From Hofstenia miamia (Eukaryota > Xenacoelomorpha > Acoela): a stretch of DNA of 64,000 nt. The stretch spans positions 1,720,325 to 1,784,324 of the forward strand of contig SCFE01000024.1 in NCBI GenBank assembly GCA_004352715.1, in the 5' to 3' direction. Numbering within the stretch: position 1 is the first letter of the stretch; every line of letters begins with the position of its first letter. The notes below the pieces were generated by a model, which ran no database searches, was not told the DNA's origin, and saw nothing but the letters and a program-made list of their open reading frames with translations. Position numbers and translations under genes: made by a program. Of the stretch, positions 46,401-58,834 are shown piece by piece.

Positions 46401-48575
46401 ACAGACATCACTAATTGGTGACTAGTTTTAAGTTTCCTACAAAACGGAATTAAATTGGGAGCAGACATGTTGAAAGTCCTTGTCAAATAGACAACGTGTT
46501 TTTTAAAGTCAGTCTAAATGAACGCTGTAAAATAAAAGGTAATTCTCACTGAAGCAGATGTTTAATCTTGCTATAATCGTTAAACACTAGTCAAAGAGAT
46601 GAGGCAGAATTATTGCGAAATTTCGTCTGAATCGGTAAACGATTTACAAAGTGAGAACGACAGTTTGATATTTGATGACGTCAACTCACTCTAATGGCTT
46701 TTAATTTTGAGTACATATCATTGAGCTCAATTTTTTGAAGCCTAACTTAAGTCTAAAAGCGGTCTTGTAAGCTTATATATATATATATATATCTTAGCAA
46801 CAAAATTGCAGATTAAGTTAGTTTAATTTATTCAAGATTTCTCATAGCAAATGCTTAATACAATAAATATAATGTAACGCTACTTTTATCAAGTAATTGG
46901 GAAGTTTAACTTTTAAACGTTAATACTCTTTTGAAATTCCTAAAGATTTGTAATTTATATCATTGGTTGTATTGTTGTGTATTATGTCATAATATTCAAT
47001 ACAAGCTTATTGTTTAACTTTGACAGTGTTCAAAACATAATTATGGCATTGTTAATTGATGTTCTTGATTCAGTAAATTGCTTTTCGTGCAATAATAGGT
47101 GACAGGGAACATGAAAGACGTCTATTTTTAGGTAATATCACTTTCATGTTATTCAATGATTTCTTAATGCAGGAAATTTTCAACGTGTTTTTTTCTTAAC
47201 GGAAGTTGAATGTGATATGTAAATTTGATAAAAATTGATTTGTGCCAAAATCGTGTGAAAATTCAAAATCATGATTGTATAATCAATAATTGCTAACTAT
47301 CGACGTTCCAAAACATTCCCTAGTTATATAGAAGCGTAATGTGTTGTTTGTGCACTGCGGTTGCTCATTTAGTTGAATTCTCAATTCATTTTGTTTTACA
47401 TTTACTTAAAAACATAATTGCATTGTTTTTTGTGCGTTTATTTTTTTCAATAAATTTGCTCTTATGTTGTGATTGATGCATAATATGACTTGAGAAAATT
47501 CAAACAGCTGTATAAATTACTTCGCCTAATGTTATTTCGACATGAAAGAATTAATGCAGACATTTTAAGCAGTTGCCGTTTTCTCTTCCCAGTACAACTT
47601 AACTTTGCTTGCATGAACTGATTTTAGTTCTGAAATTACACAGAAGTATATCCATATTTCTGGTTGCAGAAATGATCCGCTAAAAGTTTTTGAACAGAGG
47701 ATTATAAAATGCATAAGGAGCTATTGCTTAGACTATTGTGGGACTCAGAGCAGGGGTCGAACCAAATACATATTGTTGAGACTGGGATAAAGCTTCACCC
47801 AGACTAGTATCTGTTAACATAAAATATTAAGTTAAATATACAAATCTCCAAAAAACTGCAAGACAGATAATATATTTGAATGCCTTGAGTTGTTTAGGAT
47901 GTTAAATGAACGTTATTTTATTAACCTTTCCGCCATGTTAGTCTAAATTGCAGGGATCTCAAGAGCACATTTTCTGTTGACTGTCCTAATGGATCCTTAG
48001 ATATCTAGTCCCACAAGATTCTACTATAGCTGTTTCGTAATATTATTGTGCTCCAGCTGGTTTTAATATTTATTCACTTGTAGTTTGTTAATTGGGAAGA
48101 TGATGATGTCATGGGTTTTTAAAATAATTGCATGCAAAATTTGAGTCTATAGTGTGATAGTTAACAGCTGAAAATTATTCAATACCAATACGATTCTGAA
48201 TCGCCCTCGGTCTTGTTAATATGAATTAAAGAACTCCAATTAAAATTGGGGTCTTTTGTACCAACAAAATTATATCTTTCGGTCGACGAAAACACTTTTT
48301 GTTTGGATTACAGAATAATGTGTACGTTTTTGCAAATATATCGCCTGTTTCTAGGAATTTGAAGCCTACGACAATCTCTTCTTTATTTTTCCCAAATGTA
48401 GCGTGATTTACAGGAATTTTAATCATCAACTTCGAAAAATTTTCCAACATAACATTTTGCATAAGCTTTCATGAGCTTTGCTTCAGCTGAAAAAATTAAC
48501 GTCCCGTTTAAACGGTTCTTATACGGGCGCTTGTCTGTATACAACTTATATTATCTTAAGAAACGAGTAGATCAT
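43223..48575. other. intronic AT-rich DNA, little recognised
   Basis: Contains (TA)n tracts at 43372-43404, 44334-44357 and 46774-46792 and one N at 44332. Sequence near 44176-44235 and 45085-45115 is repeated, diverged, at 49308-49390. A phrase GTGTTGGATTCGTTTCGGTT at about 45271 looks like a MITE end without a visible partner. The minus frame at 48226-48462 (LVVQ/PKDIILLVQKTP-type end) is open for 78 codons but unidentified. Confidence 0.45.
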
Positions 48576-49225
48576 TAGTAAATAATAGACATAATGCCAC
48601 ACCCGCCCGACAAAAAATTCTTTATATCCTGTACCATGGCCTACTAAATATCACGGCCGCGCAAACTGCAGTACACATAAATAAAAAGGAGGGTTATTCT
48701 AAAAACTGAATAAAAAATCAACTAATGAATATAATCTAATTTCGCAAATTTTCCCGTACATTTCTCTTAAAATTTTTCACTTTTTGAATTGTAGCTTTGT
48801 CCTTGTCTTTTTTCTGACAATTGTTGAAAAATATGTTTACAACAGTTTTATAAATTTTAAATATAAACAAGCAAATTTCTTTACCATCACAACATTGTGA
48901 TCTTCCAAATTTTAGCACAGTCTTAAGCAATTCAATAGAAAGCAAACAAATATTGTCTTTACATCTTTAGTTGGCTATGCCTGTACTCACTTGTACCTGC
49001 TCTTACCCGAGAATAAAATTTTCTTTGCTGTAATTTAAAAATTTTCAACAGAATTTCGAATAGAATTCACATTCATTATGTGTTAATTAATTTTTTCAAC
49101 ATGTTATTAATACAATTTGTTTTTGAAAAAAATCTTATTTAAATTATTCATAATATAGAATGAAAAGCGTACAACTACCCAATAATAATTATGCGCAGGT
49201 GAAACTCGGTACCCGCACATCACTA
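48576..49225. mobile_element. second copy of the 42.9-kb MITE family, enlarged
   Basis: The right half (from about 48990) matches the 42.9-kb element word for word in places: ACCCGAGAATAA, TTCACATTCATTATG, GAATGAAAAGCGTA and AATTATGCGCA, ending GTACCCGCACATCACTA. The left part shares AATGC.CAC.CCCGACAAAAA. Between about 48640 and 48965 there is 330 bp that the other copy lacks. The left terminus is eroded (TAGTAAATAATAGAC), so the start is approximate and the target duplication unclear. Confidence 0.6.
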
Positions 49226-49391
49226 ATCAACATTTCCTTAATGAGTTTAGAAATTTGTCAAAATTAGACAAAAATTATTTTATCGGAATGTTTTGACTCA
49301 CTTTATATATACTTATGTAAATTCTACAATGCTACAAATAGAATATTATTACAGAATGATTATTTATTTGCAAGTTATACATAATCGTATT

Positions 49392-49395
<4 letters not shown>

Positions 49396-49429
<34 letters not shown>

Positions 49430-49455
49430 TAGGGAACTGCCCGTGCTATGCACGG
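49396..49455. repeat. (TA)n followed by a CCGTGC/GCACGG hairpin
   Basis: A (TA)n tract to 49428, then ACTAGGGAACTG and a hairpin with a 6-bp stem (49441-49446 with 49450-49455). This junction resembles the end of a dispersed MITE/SINE-like element, but I could not find its other end. Confidence 0.4.
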
Positions 49456-51735
49456 AGATTTCAAAGGGGTGTATTAGACATTTGATAAATGAATAAACTT
49501 TAAACAAACCATCTGTTGTGTTTTTAATATTTTAGGAACGAAATAAGTAATAAATGTGATCCTCATACATTGGTAAAATGATTTTTATTTACAATTTTAG
49601 CATATGACACTCCTTAATTAACCGTTTAATATTATATATATATATATAAGTCATGTACAGTATCTACTAAAAATGAAAGTACACCACCTCCTCCATTTAA
49701 ATTTGTGATCACCTCTTGTTAAACGATTAATTTCTTTATACAATTTCGCATCGAATTCATTAAGCGAAAATGTGCGTACTACTAATAATTTGCTCTCTTT
49801 GATTTGACGGCCATACCAGTGTGTAACTAGTGATTTTGACGACAGATGTTTATAGATAACACTGATTTATTAAGAACATTTTCTCAAATTTGAACATTTA
49901 TTCCAGACGCCATTAAAATGCTCTCAAATGCCTAAGGGCTTAAGAGTCCATTTGAAATTATCATTAAATTTCACCACCAATGTCAAACATTTTCGCATTT
50001 GACTTTATTATCCTGTAAATGATGGTTCTACTAATTATATTGTTCAAAGTGTCTATATTTACAGACGTTCATGTCACTTTGTCAAAAAAGACAAACGCTT
50101 ACATTAAATGTTTATGAATGCTAAGAAAACGTGTCAATTAATTGCAATTATTTAGTCTTTTATATTCATATAATTTCTTTGTAAACATGCATAGAAGTTT
50201 ACTGTCAAGAAACCTTGACAAACAACTTTTTGAAAATTCAAAAAAGATTTGAGGATGGAGAGGGCTTCTGGGAATACCAATAGTAATCATATAACGTAGA
50301 ACAGCATGTAGAGACATTCTGTAATTGACATTAAGCAAACATTTGAAAAAAATGTTTTGAGTGACAAAATTACAAATAAAATTGCTCCTCAACCTTGACA
50401 AAATTTAATTAAATTTTAAGTAGACAGAAACTTTTGTTTTTATCTTTGATGAAATGTATTTATAAATAAAATATTTTTAGCCTTTAGTATTTTATAAACT
50501 GAAGGTGAACTATATTTTAGCAATTTTTAAGATTTCACTCATGTTTTTGAGGCAAGTATTTTTTCAGTTTAACCAGATAATTTAAAGTATATGAATTGCG
50601 ATGTCTAATTATTGTAAGTGTTTAGGCGTTATGCGCGCACAACAATTGAATAAATAGGGAAAATTGAAATCAAAGCGAGTTAACGCTTTGTAGCGTACCA
50701 CACTCCGTCGCAAATCACAAAGCTGCCAAAATTAATTAATTTTGGATTCGATTTATCAGTTTTAGACATTCCTGTTGATTTAGTAATGACTTTAGGGAGT
50801 CGCAAGAATTCATTTTTGTTCAAATTTTTAGATGATCTTTTCCAATCAATATGTAATTAGTGTGTGATTTATGCAGCAGCTTATTTATGGAATTTAAAGC
50901 TGCTCTTAGTATTACCTACAGAGTCATTATTTATAAATTCAATTTTATTTATATGCAATTAAGATCTTAAACCCATTTTTCAAACAATTCTCACACGGTT
51001 ACTTGAAAAAATTTATTGAAAAAATTCACACCATATTTTCATTGAATTTTCAATGCTTTATTGATAAAAACCTTCTAAATACGTTGAACAGTTTTTTGTA
51101 TGGTCATACACTATACTGTAGCGCAAAAAAAATCAAATATTCAAAATAAATGCGACCTTTAAACTTACTCATATTTTCATCTGCATTTCTGAATGACTGC
51201 AAATTAGTAAGTTCCAAATATTCTTTAAGCATTTTCTATGTGGTCTGTTGAAATTTACTTGGAAAATCACGATTATTTGCACACAATATTTGAGGAAATA
51301 TTATGATACCTTTAGAAGATAAGATCTTAACAACATAATTTCACGGTTTTAGCTAATTTCCAAAATGATGGGAGGAGCTGCAATTCAAAATGTGAGACAT
51401 GGCTTATTTAATCCAACATGATTTGATCTTGGAGGGTCGGATTGTTTAGTCTAAATGAGTGTTATTTGGATAGTTCAATTACGTTTAAAGATTATCTGCG
51501 TGTATTTGATTGCGTTGTATAAATTGTTGAATTTGAGTTGTTTAGCTCTTGTTGAAGCATGCTGGGATCATTCACACCTCACACAGTGTTGTGACTTCAA
51601 TGGGAATCATTTATTCAGAGTTAAATATAACTGATGATATATAGGCTCTAAATCGGAGGATCTACTTTCAAATTTTCAAAATTATTTCAGCATGGCCATC
51701 GGAGCAAAATTATCATTATCGCTTAATATACCACA

Positions 51736-51770
<35 letters not shown>

Positions 51771-52239
51771 AATCTTTAAACAAAACATGTTTTTTGTATA
51801 ACTTTTATGCCACCGCTAACCATCGCAATTGTGTAAATCACTACCGCGGTACACCTCACCGCGGCATTACCGCACTGCACTCATCTATACTAGGTATATT
51901 GTCATATCATTATGATACCTACAGACCTATTTCGGGGCTTGCACTTATTACCTAATCAGTACTAACGACCTAATTTAAGGCAAAGGGTACGATTAGTAAA
52001 AATGATATCGTTCATTGGGAGAAAAGACATCAGCTAGTTACAAAACAAGTATCCAAATATAGTACTGTTGTGATTGCTACAACTGCACGATAGTTACAGT
52101 TTCTTCGATCTTTTTTTAAATACGTATATAAAGTTTAATAATAACATTCACAAGGAATAGCAAGTTCCTTTGTAAAGAATGATTTTTTGGCACTCTTACC
52201 CTTAATCCAATGTAAATGACTAGACTACATTGCATGCGC
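49456..52239. other. intronic AT-rich DNA, nothing recognised
   Basis: The open frame at 50138-50401 (minus) has no motif. A (TA)n tract lies at 51739-51766. Confidence 0.4.
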
Positions 52240-52513
52240 AAACGTAATCGTTGATCACTCTATGCAATGGAATTCTCATTGAAGTTGTAAACCACATTGA
52301 GTTTGTGTCAATGAATCCTTAGCTACAATACGCCAAGGACGCTCTAAATAAACAGGACTAAGCGCTAATTGTGAAGTGTAGATAAATAAGAAGGCCCAGC
52401 GTAAACGAAAACTCGTTGCGCCTCTAGCGTAGAGGTAATGTATTGCTAAATTGCTGTGGTTTGCACAGATTAATTAAAAGCAACGTTGGTAATACATAGG
52501 CGTCATAGAAGGA

Positions 52514-52645
52514 ATGCCAAAGAAATGCTCTGTGTTTAACTGCCGTACTAATTATCGAAATGAAGCTAAGCATACTGTTTATAGCTTCCCCACAAATAAA
52601 GAGGAAATGTCCAGATGGCTCAAAGCACTGCCCAACGTTCTGAAG
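52514..52645 (+). CDS. THAP domain, first exon (first zinc-ligand pair)
   Basis: 44 codons from ATG to a donor-like AAG/GTATAG. MPKKCSVFNCRTNYR carries the first Cys pair (C5-x4-C10) of the THAP zinc module, YSFP the conserved Pro at position 26, and SRWLKALP the conserved Trp. The second metal pair (Cys and His) would be in the next exon, which I do not see. THAP is the sequence-specific DNA-binding domain of P-element transposases and of several host proteins. Here its place inside inverted repeats points to a transposon. Confidence 0.8.
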
Positions 52646-52902
52646 GTATAGATTTGAATTATTATTTTTTGGGAATTTGCTACTGAGTTTTATTAATCGA
52701 ATTTTACCATAAATTAGTTATATGGTTTTATGTTTGGATATTGTGGTTCATTTCGCATTAACCTGAGACAGAGACTGAATATATCATATATGATACATAC
52801 ATTTTTCTATCACACTCTGTTCAATTTCAATTAATTAATTTCATTTTTCAATTTGATATTTAATTATAAGAACTAAAGTTTTCCANAGATTTAAATTCCA
52901 GA

Positions 52903-53184
52903 GGAAGACTTCGCTTTCCTTCAGAGCATCTATTTAAATTCAGTCAGTATACATATTGTCATTTCAAGTCCGTAGAACGCAAACAATGCTCGTGTGCCAT
53001 ATTAAAAATGTTTCAACAGATCTATTCAACATATTCCTTTGACTTACCTAATCACTATTCAATTTGTAAACGCTTATGTAATACTTTTTTTAAAGGATAT
53101 GTCAACAAAATGACTAAAGAATTCTTTATTTATAAAGATGATGGATCTCTTTGCAGGCGTAAAAGAAAACTTCAATTTAATTAA
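52903..53184 (+). pseudogene. C-terminal end of a THAP/P-like transposase
   Basis: A frame open for 93 codons and ending in TAA, preceded by an acceptor-like TTCCAG. It begins GRLRFPSEHLFKF, the G-L-x-x-P-S-x-x-L block at the end of P-like transposases (usually GGL), and goes on with a helical region (SICKRLCNTFFKGYVNKMTK) and a basic tail (CRRKRKLQFN). The previous exon ends in phase 0, but this frame needs two bases from upstream, so direct splicing would not keep the frame. The middle (RNase H-like core) is missing. One N lies at 52886, just before the acceptor. Confidence 0.65.
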
Positions 53185-53430
53185 ATTTTGATTACATGTG
53201 TGGAGTTTTACTATTATTTTTGTACTTTTATTCTCAAACTGTACAATTGTGGTTTACAAATGTTATATACCATTTATTTCATTCATTATTTAGCTTCTAC
53301 TTTTATACAATTGGGCCTTCTTATTTTTTTACACTTATTAGATGACACAGAGTCCTTATTATTTAGAGCGTCCTTGAATACGCCTACATTAAGTTTGGCA
53401 GTGGAATGGGATTCCCATTGCGTTCGCGTG

Positions 53431-56209
53431 ATATATTTACGACAGTCTCTAATAATTTCTAAGCATAATTTCCCAAAATGGCAAATGCCTCACATTTTTA
53501 TATAATGTGCAGGCCTACATTTGCACATGGAATTATTTATTTTACTTCTTGTTATATAACCCAAACAGTTAATTCATTTTTATTAAAACTTATATTTTCT
53601 TTACATAGTTCAGTAATTCAATTTATACGAATTTTTTTATAAAAACTCTTTCTTTCAACCCCTGAAAAATATGTACAGATACGACTTTTAAAACCTATAA
53701 ACTATTTTAATTTAAGTAATTTTGGTGGTATACTTTTAATATCTGTTAATTTCTTCTGCGCAATTATTTTTACGTTTTCCATTCAATAACAGGCTATTAG
53801 ATTTTGGAAACAAAATTAAATAGCAATTCGGCAACAGCATTGATACGTCTTAAGTGATAATGAACTAGTTGACATTTATAATATGAATTTCATATGCAAG
53901 ATGCACGAAAGGAAACCCATTGCGGAGAGATCGCCACTAAACAAAATCTAGTGTTTACATTGATTGGTTAAATCTTTACGCATTTTTGGGTAATTTGCCT
54001 TCATGCGAATGCTGATTGGATGCGGATATAAGAATGTGTGGGTTCATTTCAACAATGCTAATTTTATTGATTTCCCCCTCCGTTTTGATCTGGAGTCGGT
54101 TCTGAACATTGCTCACGCTGTTTCTGAAGCAAGATTTAGTTATCCTCACTTTGTGATTTTTAGAAAAATTACAAGCAAAAAAGAAAAAAATGGTCGAGAT
54201 TTTGATCTTGTAACGATGATTTTAATGATGTACACCATATTTCTATTATAAATACCAGAGAGTTACATCGGGTACCCGATTAAACCCGTCCCGATTTCAG
54301 GTTGTGGGTCGGATTAGAATGATTGATTAAACATACGGATGTTATCCACAACTCCATTTGAAGAATATCTAAGACTTTAAGTCGGTTTTGGGTTCATACT
54401 AAGCTCATATTTTCACTTTAATAGCTAATATAGCTTCATAAAGACATTTACATCATACTTTGTCTGTCAACTATACCGTCCAATGAACTCAGTTATATCG
54501 TCCAATAAAATTGTTTGTGAGGCGATTTCCCTGCTTAGCCACTTGGTATGACAACTTCTGGACTAAAGTAAAGATTTTCAGCATTTTACGATTATCATTG
54601 TGTCAAAAATGCCTACTTTATTATTTTTAGCAATATTGACACCATGTTTACTGCAATAAAGCATTATATTGCTCAGTGACATTAACTAATCAATTTGAAT
54701 TAAATGCATTAGTAAATCACATTAAAAAGTAAGATTTATTTCCAAATTTGAAGTGATATCCCAAGAATCTTGTGAGATATTAGATGAAGATCATATATAC
54801 GGAATTAAAATTCTAACCTTTTACATGAGGAGGAAAAAGCACTTTCAAATGCTGTTTTGAATATTAAATTTGTTCAAGTACAGAGAACTGATAAATGTCA
54901 CTTTCTAACTTAAATCCATTTACAGAAGTAGCATTTCTATAACATTGATATCATTCATCATCAACAATCTTAAAGATTTTCAAGGATTTGGAAGTAATTT
55001 TTTACTAATTCATAGTGAACTAAAAATAAGTACAAACTCAGAAAGCACTGAGAGTTTTTGAAATAATAAGCAAATTAACTTTTAAAAAGTTAGCATAGCA
55101 CTGAAATTCTTAAAATGTAAGAGTTTAGCTTATTCTAACTAAAATATAGTCCTCTGGTTTCATTAGAATAAATAATCAGTGTATAGTCGATAGCACAAAG
55201 CATGTAGTTTAAGTATTGTGCTGCTGAAATGAAATATTGTGTAATTTTTTTAAAATAATTCGTATGGTATTTAAGAATCATAAAATGCAGAAACTTTGAG
55301 TGGAGTAAATTTTTTGACTAAATCTTGCTTCAGGGTCACCGTGCCTATAAAGATTAACAGCCGCTTTACAAATGTCATATTTGGAAAGCAACATTGTTAT
55401 GCTCTCTGTGTCTTTTGATCACTTAACGTAACATGTTGCAATGTGTATCACTTGAACAATTTTACCAAATGTTGCTGTGTAGTGCTTTCTTCCTGTGCTC
55501 TAATATTTATTAAAACTTTATTAAAACAAACTTGAGAAATATTTATTTTTCATTCGAAAGCTACAACTAAGCATATCGCAAGTTTAGAGTTTAGATTTAA
55601 CTGTATACGTGTAAAACAGATTTTTCTTTAAAAAGTCTATTTCCTATCTGTAATTTTTAGGAAACCGCGTATGCATAATTAGTTTTGTTAATATATTCAA
55701 TAACATTTTTTGTATATTACTCCAATTTGTGGGAGTTTTTCTTTAATCATTGGTTTGAAAATTTAATGTCTAAAATCCAACTTTAGGATTACAGCTGTAT
55801 GTTATCGTGCCACGTCTGGACGACGATTTTTATGCCAATACCGGCACTTCTCAATTTTTTAACATAACCCAGATTTCTCAGTTTTTCAATTCAAAGAAGA
55901 CTCTAAAATGTTTCGCACCCAAATCTAGGACCTACGCTAACTTTCTGCTAACATCTTCGACCTAGTATATTAGGTCCGATACTGTAAATATCGTAACTGC
56001 ATCGTTGAGGTTCAAATTTGGAAGGGTAAACAAATTGCAATTCGAGGCTAAGTCTGTCAAAATTCGGAATCAATTAAGTGAGGTGATCACTTACTCTACA
56101 GTTTCAAACTTTAATTTTAATGAATTGTAACATTTCTTAGCATGCTAGTTTCAAATGCTTATTGTCTTGGATGTTGAAATATAAAAACTGAATTCGAAGT
56201 TTTAACCAA
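53431..56209. other. intronic AT-rich DNA, nothing recognised
   Basis: A frame at 54003-54251 has no family motif; just upstream are two ATTGG (CCAAT) boxes and a GATATAAG word, which may be chance. TCGGGTACCCGATTAAACCC at about 54269 resembles a MITE end without a visible partner. Confidence 0.4.
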
Positions 56210-56523
56210 GGACGTAGCTACGGGGGGCTGAGGGGCATTGGCCCCAAAATTCTCACTGGCTCTTCCAAAAATTATCAACCTTAATAAAACCTAGAAAAAA
56301 TAAAATTTTCTCAAATAAAACACACTTTATGTGAAAATACTGGCTGTATTTGTATAAATAATTGAATGATGATATAGATTAAACCATTAGTATCATGTTT
56401 TCTTTTCATTTATTTCATATATTATTTGAAAAAAAAGAAATCTTTATATAATTCTGAGTTTACAACAAAAAAGACCCCTTAATTTTTTTGGTCTTCCTGC
56501 TGTGTATATCCTGGCTACGTTTT
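56210..56523. mobile_element. possible hAT-like MITE with GACGTAGCTACGGGG end
   Basis: The left end GGACGTAGCTACGGGGGGCT is close to the end of the 16.8-kb MITE family. The right end, in reverse complement, reads AACGTAGCCAGGATATACAC. The similarity between the ends is short, and I found no clear target duplication. Confidence 0.4.
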
Positions 56524-58075
56524 TACTCGAGTGAATTTCCCTATAATTTTTTTATTATGGCAACATCAATATGTTTTTATAGCAAATTCAAATTGTTTCA
56601 AAATGTTGCACAGTCAAAGGTTGCAACACATTTACTTTTTTTGCTTTCTGATTCTTGATATTTTTATTGGATTTTGAGTTACAAGCATTCAAAATTTTTT
56701 TTCAAGATCATGACAAATTTCCAAACATTTCCATTCTGTTTAAAGTTAATAAGTAAACATATAATTAATTTTAATTTGATTATTGAGTAGCACTCCCAGT
56801 GAAAGACTTGGCTCGCTCAGCCCGCAAACCCTTAGACCTGGCACGCTCCTGCAGACCTATTTAAAGTTATTTTCTTTTATTTTTATTTTATTATGTAGAT
56901 TATAGTTGATTGAATAAATTACCTTTCAAATACCTCAATGATTGTTGAGTAGAGTAAGCACATTTAAAACTATCTTCATAATATTTTAAAAAAAAATTTT
57001 TTTGTGGATTAATAATTTTTCGTGATTGGTTTTGGACAGTTTTTCTATTTCCTAATACATCAAAATGCATACAGATTTTGAGAAAACAACGCACGCATTG
57101 CAGTCGTAATGGTTTCCGGGTTTAGTTTTGTCCTTTATTAAGTTTTATCATTATTTTCTGTTTAAACTATCTTAGTTACACCTTTTAACTAAACTTTCTC
57201 AATGCGAATGCGAATTTATCGACGAACGCTAAAGAAACTACATTTTAATTTGCAGAATGCGAGAATTTAAGTTGGTAATTCGAAACAATTCATTATCAAT
57301 TAAACAATTAACTAATGATTACAACCTCAATCTCTAGGGGATCTATTGGCGTTTTACAGACTAATGGTGTTGGCATTGGTTGACAATATTTTTCAAAAGA
57401 AATGAAATAAAAACAAGTAGATGAAAATAGAAAAACGATTTCTTTAATTTGATTTAACTCACCAGTTTCGCTGACGCAGAGATTCGCTTGATGGCTTTCT
57501 CGGGCGTCTTTCTGACTAAGTTTCTTCTCCAGAGACAATTTTCTTACACATATATTAATACATAAATTTTTTTTAAAATATTGAATGCACACTCGTTCAA
57601 GCGAAACATTTCAATTCTTCAACATTTCAATTTTTGCAATTATTTCATTTTTTTCTTTCACTGCTAAGAACTAATTTATTCTGAGGCACTTTTGGTTTCA
57701 AATGCTCCTTTAAAACTTCCTTACCATCTGCTAAATAAAAGTAGAGCCCATGAAAACATCAATTAATGCATTCTAATAAAATTCCCCTCAAGTAGATTGC
57801 TCTGTTAACTTTTTTGGAAATTGTTTTCATTGTTCGACGTGACGTTACACGGAATTCTTTTGTAGCATTTGGCAAAAGCATATGAGTATGAAATGGAAAT
57901 TTGTTTGTTTTCAAAATTGTGTTAATTTTTCAAAACTTTAATCTTCTCTTAATTACTTGGAACTAAAATGAAGCTGAAAATCGCATCAATATATCAAGTA
58001 ATAAAAAAAAATATATATATATATATATATTCAAAAACAACAAAATAATGTCAAATCTATCCAATTCATGTATCA
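56524..58075. other. intronic AT-rich DNA, nothing recognised
   Basis: Minus frames at 56900-57094 and 57308-57592 have no family motif. A (TA)n tract lies at 58012-58030. Confidence 0.4.
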
Positions 58076-58834
58076 AACTTATCAACATAATCACCTCCCA
58101 ACTTTATACATTTCTAACACTTTTGGAAAAAAGCGTCAATTGCAACGTCATAGAGTTCTTTATTTGTACTCTTCCCACAATTTTCAATTGCTTAAGATAT
58201 AATCACTAGGCACCAAGCCCCCCCCCCCCCNNNNNNNNNNNNNNNNNNNNNNNNNNNNNNNNNNNNNNNNNNNNNNNNNNNNNNNNNNNNNNNNNNNNNN
58301 NNNNNNNNNNNNNNNNNNNNNNNNNNNNNNNNNNNNNNNNNNNNNNNNNNNNNNNNNNNNNNCCCCCCCCCCCGAAAAAGATAAACATGGGTCATCCGGA
58401 ATAAGATATTTGTCGAAAAGGTGTTGATGAATTTTCAATATTTGATGAAAGGTTTACACATCATCTTTTGCTCATGACTTAACTTGCCAGTATCTTGCTT
58501 AGGTTGAAATGGTTGGTTATTATTGCCTGTGTAGTGTCAAACCTAATGTTTAAGGCAGTGAATATTTCATTATTTTTCATCATTTTTCATCATGCCATGG
58601 ACCTTCTCAATTTTTGAACTACGGATTAAGTAACAAGATCTACGTACTCTCATATCTGTGTTTGACACTGCTTACCTTTCTCCGATACGACTTATCTAAC
58701 TGTAAACTAGTATTCTTTTCAGAGCACTTTGATAAATTCATCTTAGAACCAATCTGTCAGCTATTTCACTGGCGGAAGACTCTTTTGTCCATAAGAAGAA
58801 AACTAGCTCGTTTCTGTTGGATTCCGACTTCCAT
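58076..58834 (-). pseudogene. mariner-like transposase relic
   Basis: Minus strand, heavily frameshifted. It starts MEVGIQQKRASFLLMDKRVF. The middle has ALNIRFDTTQAIITNHFNLS then KILA, a decayed (A/G)ISYGTVQAIITDHL-type second HTH. The end, beyond the gap, reads NKELYDVAIDAFFQKC, a stop, and KCIKLGGDYVDK, the usual mariner C-terminus (F..C..KCI...GDYVE). Order and motifs fit a GVQW/mariner transposase. The DDD core falls partly in the 132-N gap, which sits inside a poly-C tract. Confidence 0.7.
58231..58362. other. assembly gap (132 N) inside a poly-C tract
   Basis: Runs of C border both sides (58219-58230 and 58363-58373), so the break is probably due to a homopolymer. Confidence 0.95.

Larger units (their letters stand above)
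52240..53430. mobile_element. P-like (THAP) transposon, internally deleted
   Basis: An inverted repeat with a perfect 16-bp core, AAGGACGCTCTAAATA at 52335-52350 and its complement at 53360-53375, lies inside weaker outer matches (GCAATGGAATTCTCATT on the left against GCAATGGGAATCCCATT on the right). Between them are a THAP-domain exon and a C-terminal transposase exon (next entries). The distance between the two exons is only about 260 bp, far less than the coding sequence expected there. The outer ends and target duplication are uncertain by some tens of bases. Confidence 0.7.

Noticed and set aside
47734-48018. 10-bp inverted word TTGTGGGACT as MITE ends
   Set aside because: Too short to be significant among all nearby pairs in 64 kb, with no matching target duplication.
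48226-48462. Minus-strand 78-codon frame ending PKDIILLVQKTPILIGVL
   Set aside because: Reads somewhat protein-like, but I could not link it to any family, splice site or element; chance or a decayed repeat is possible.
54003-54251. Gene start with CCAAT boxes and TATA-like word
   Set aside because: The following frame has no motif or splice signal, and such short boxes are common by chance in AT-rich DNA.
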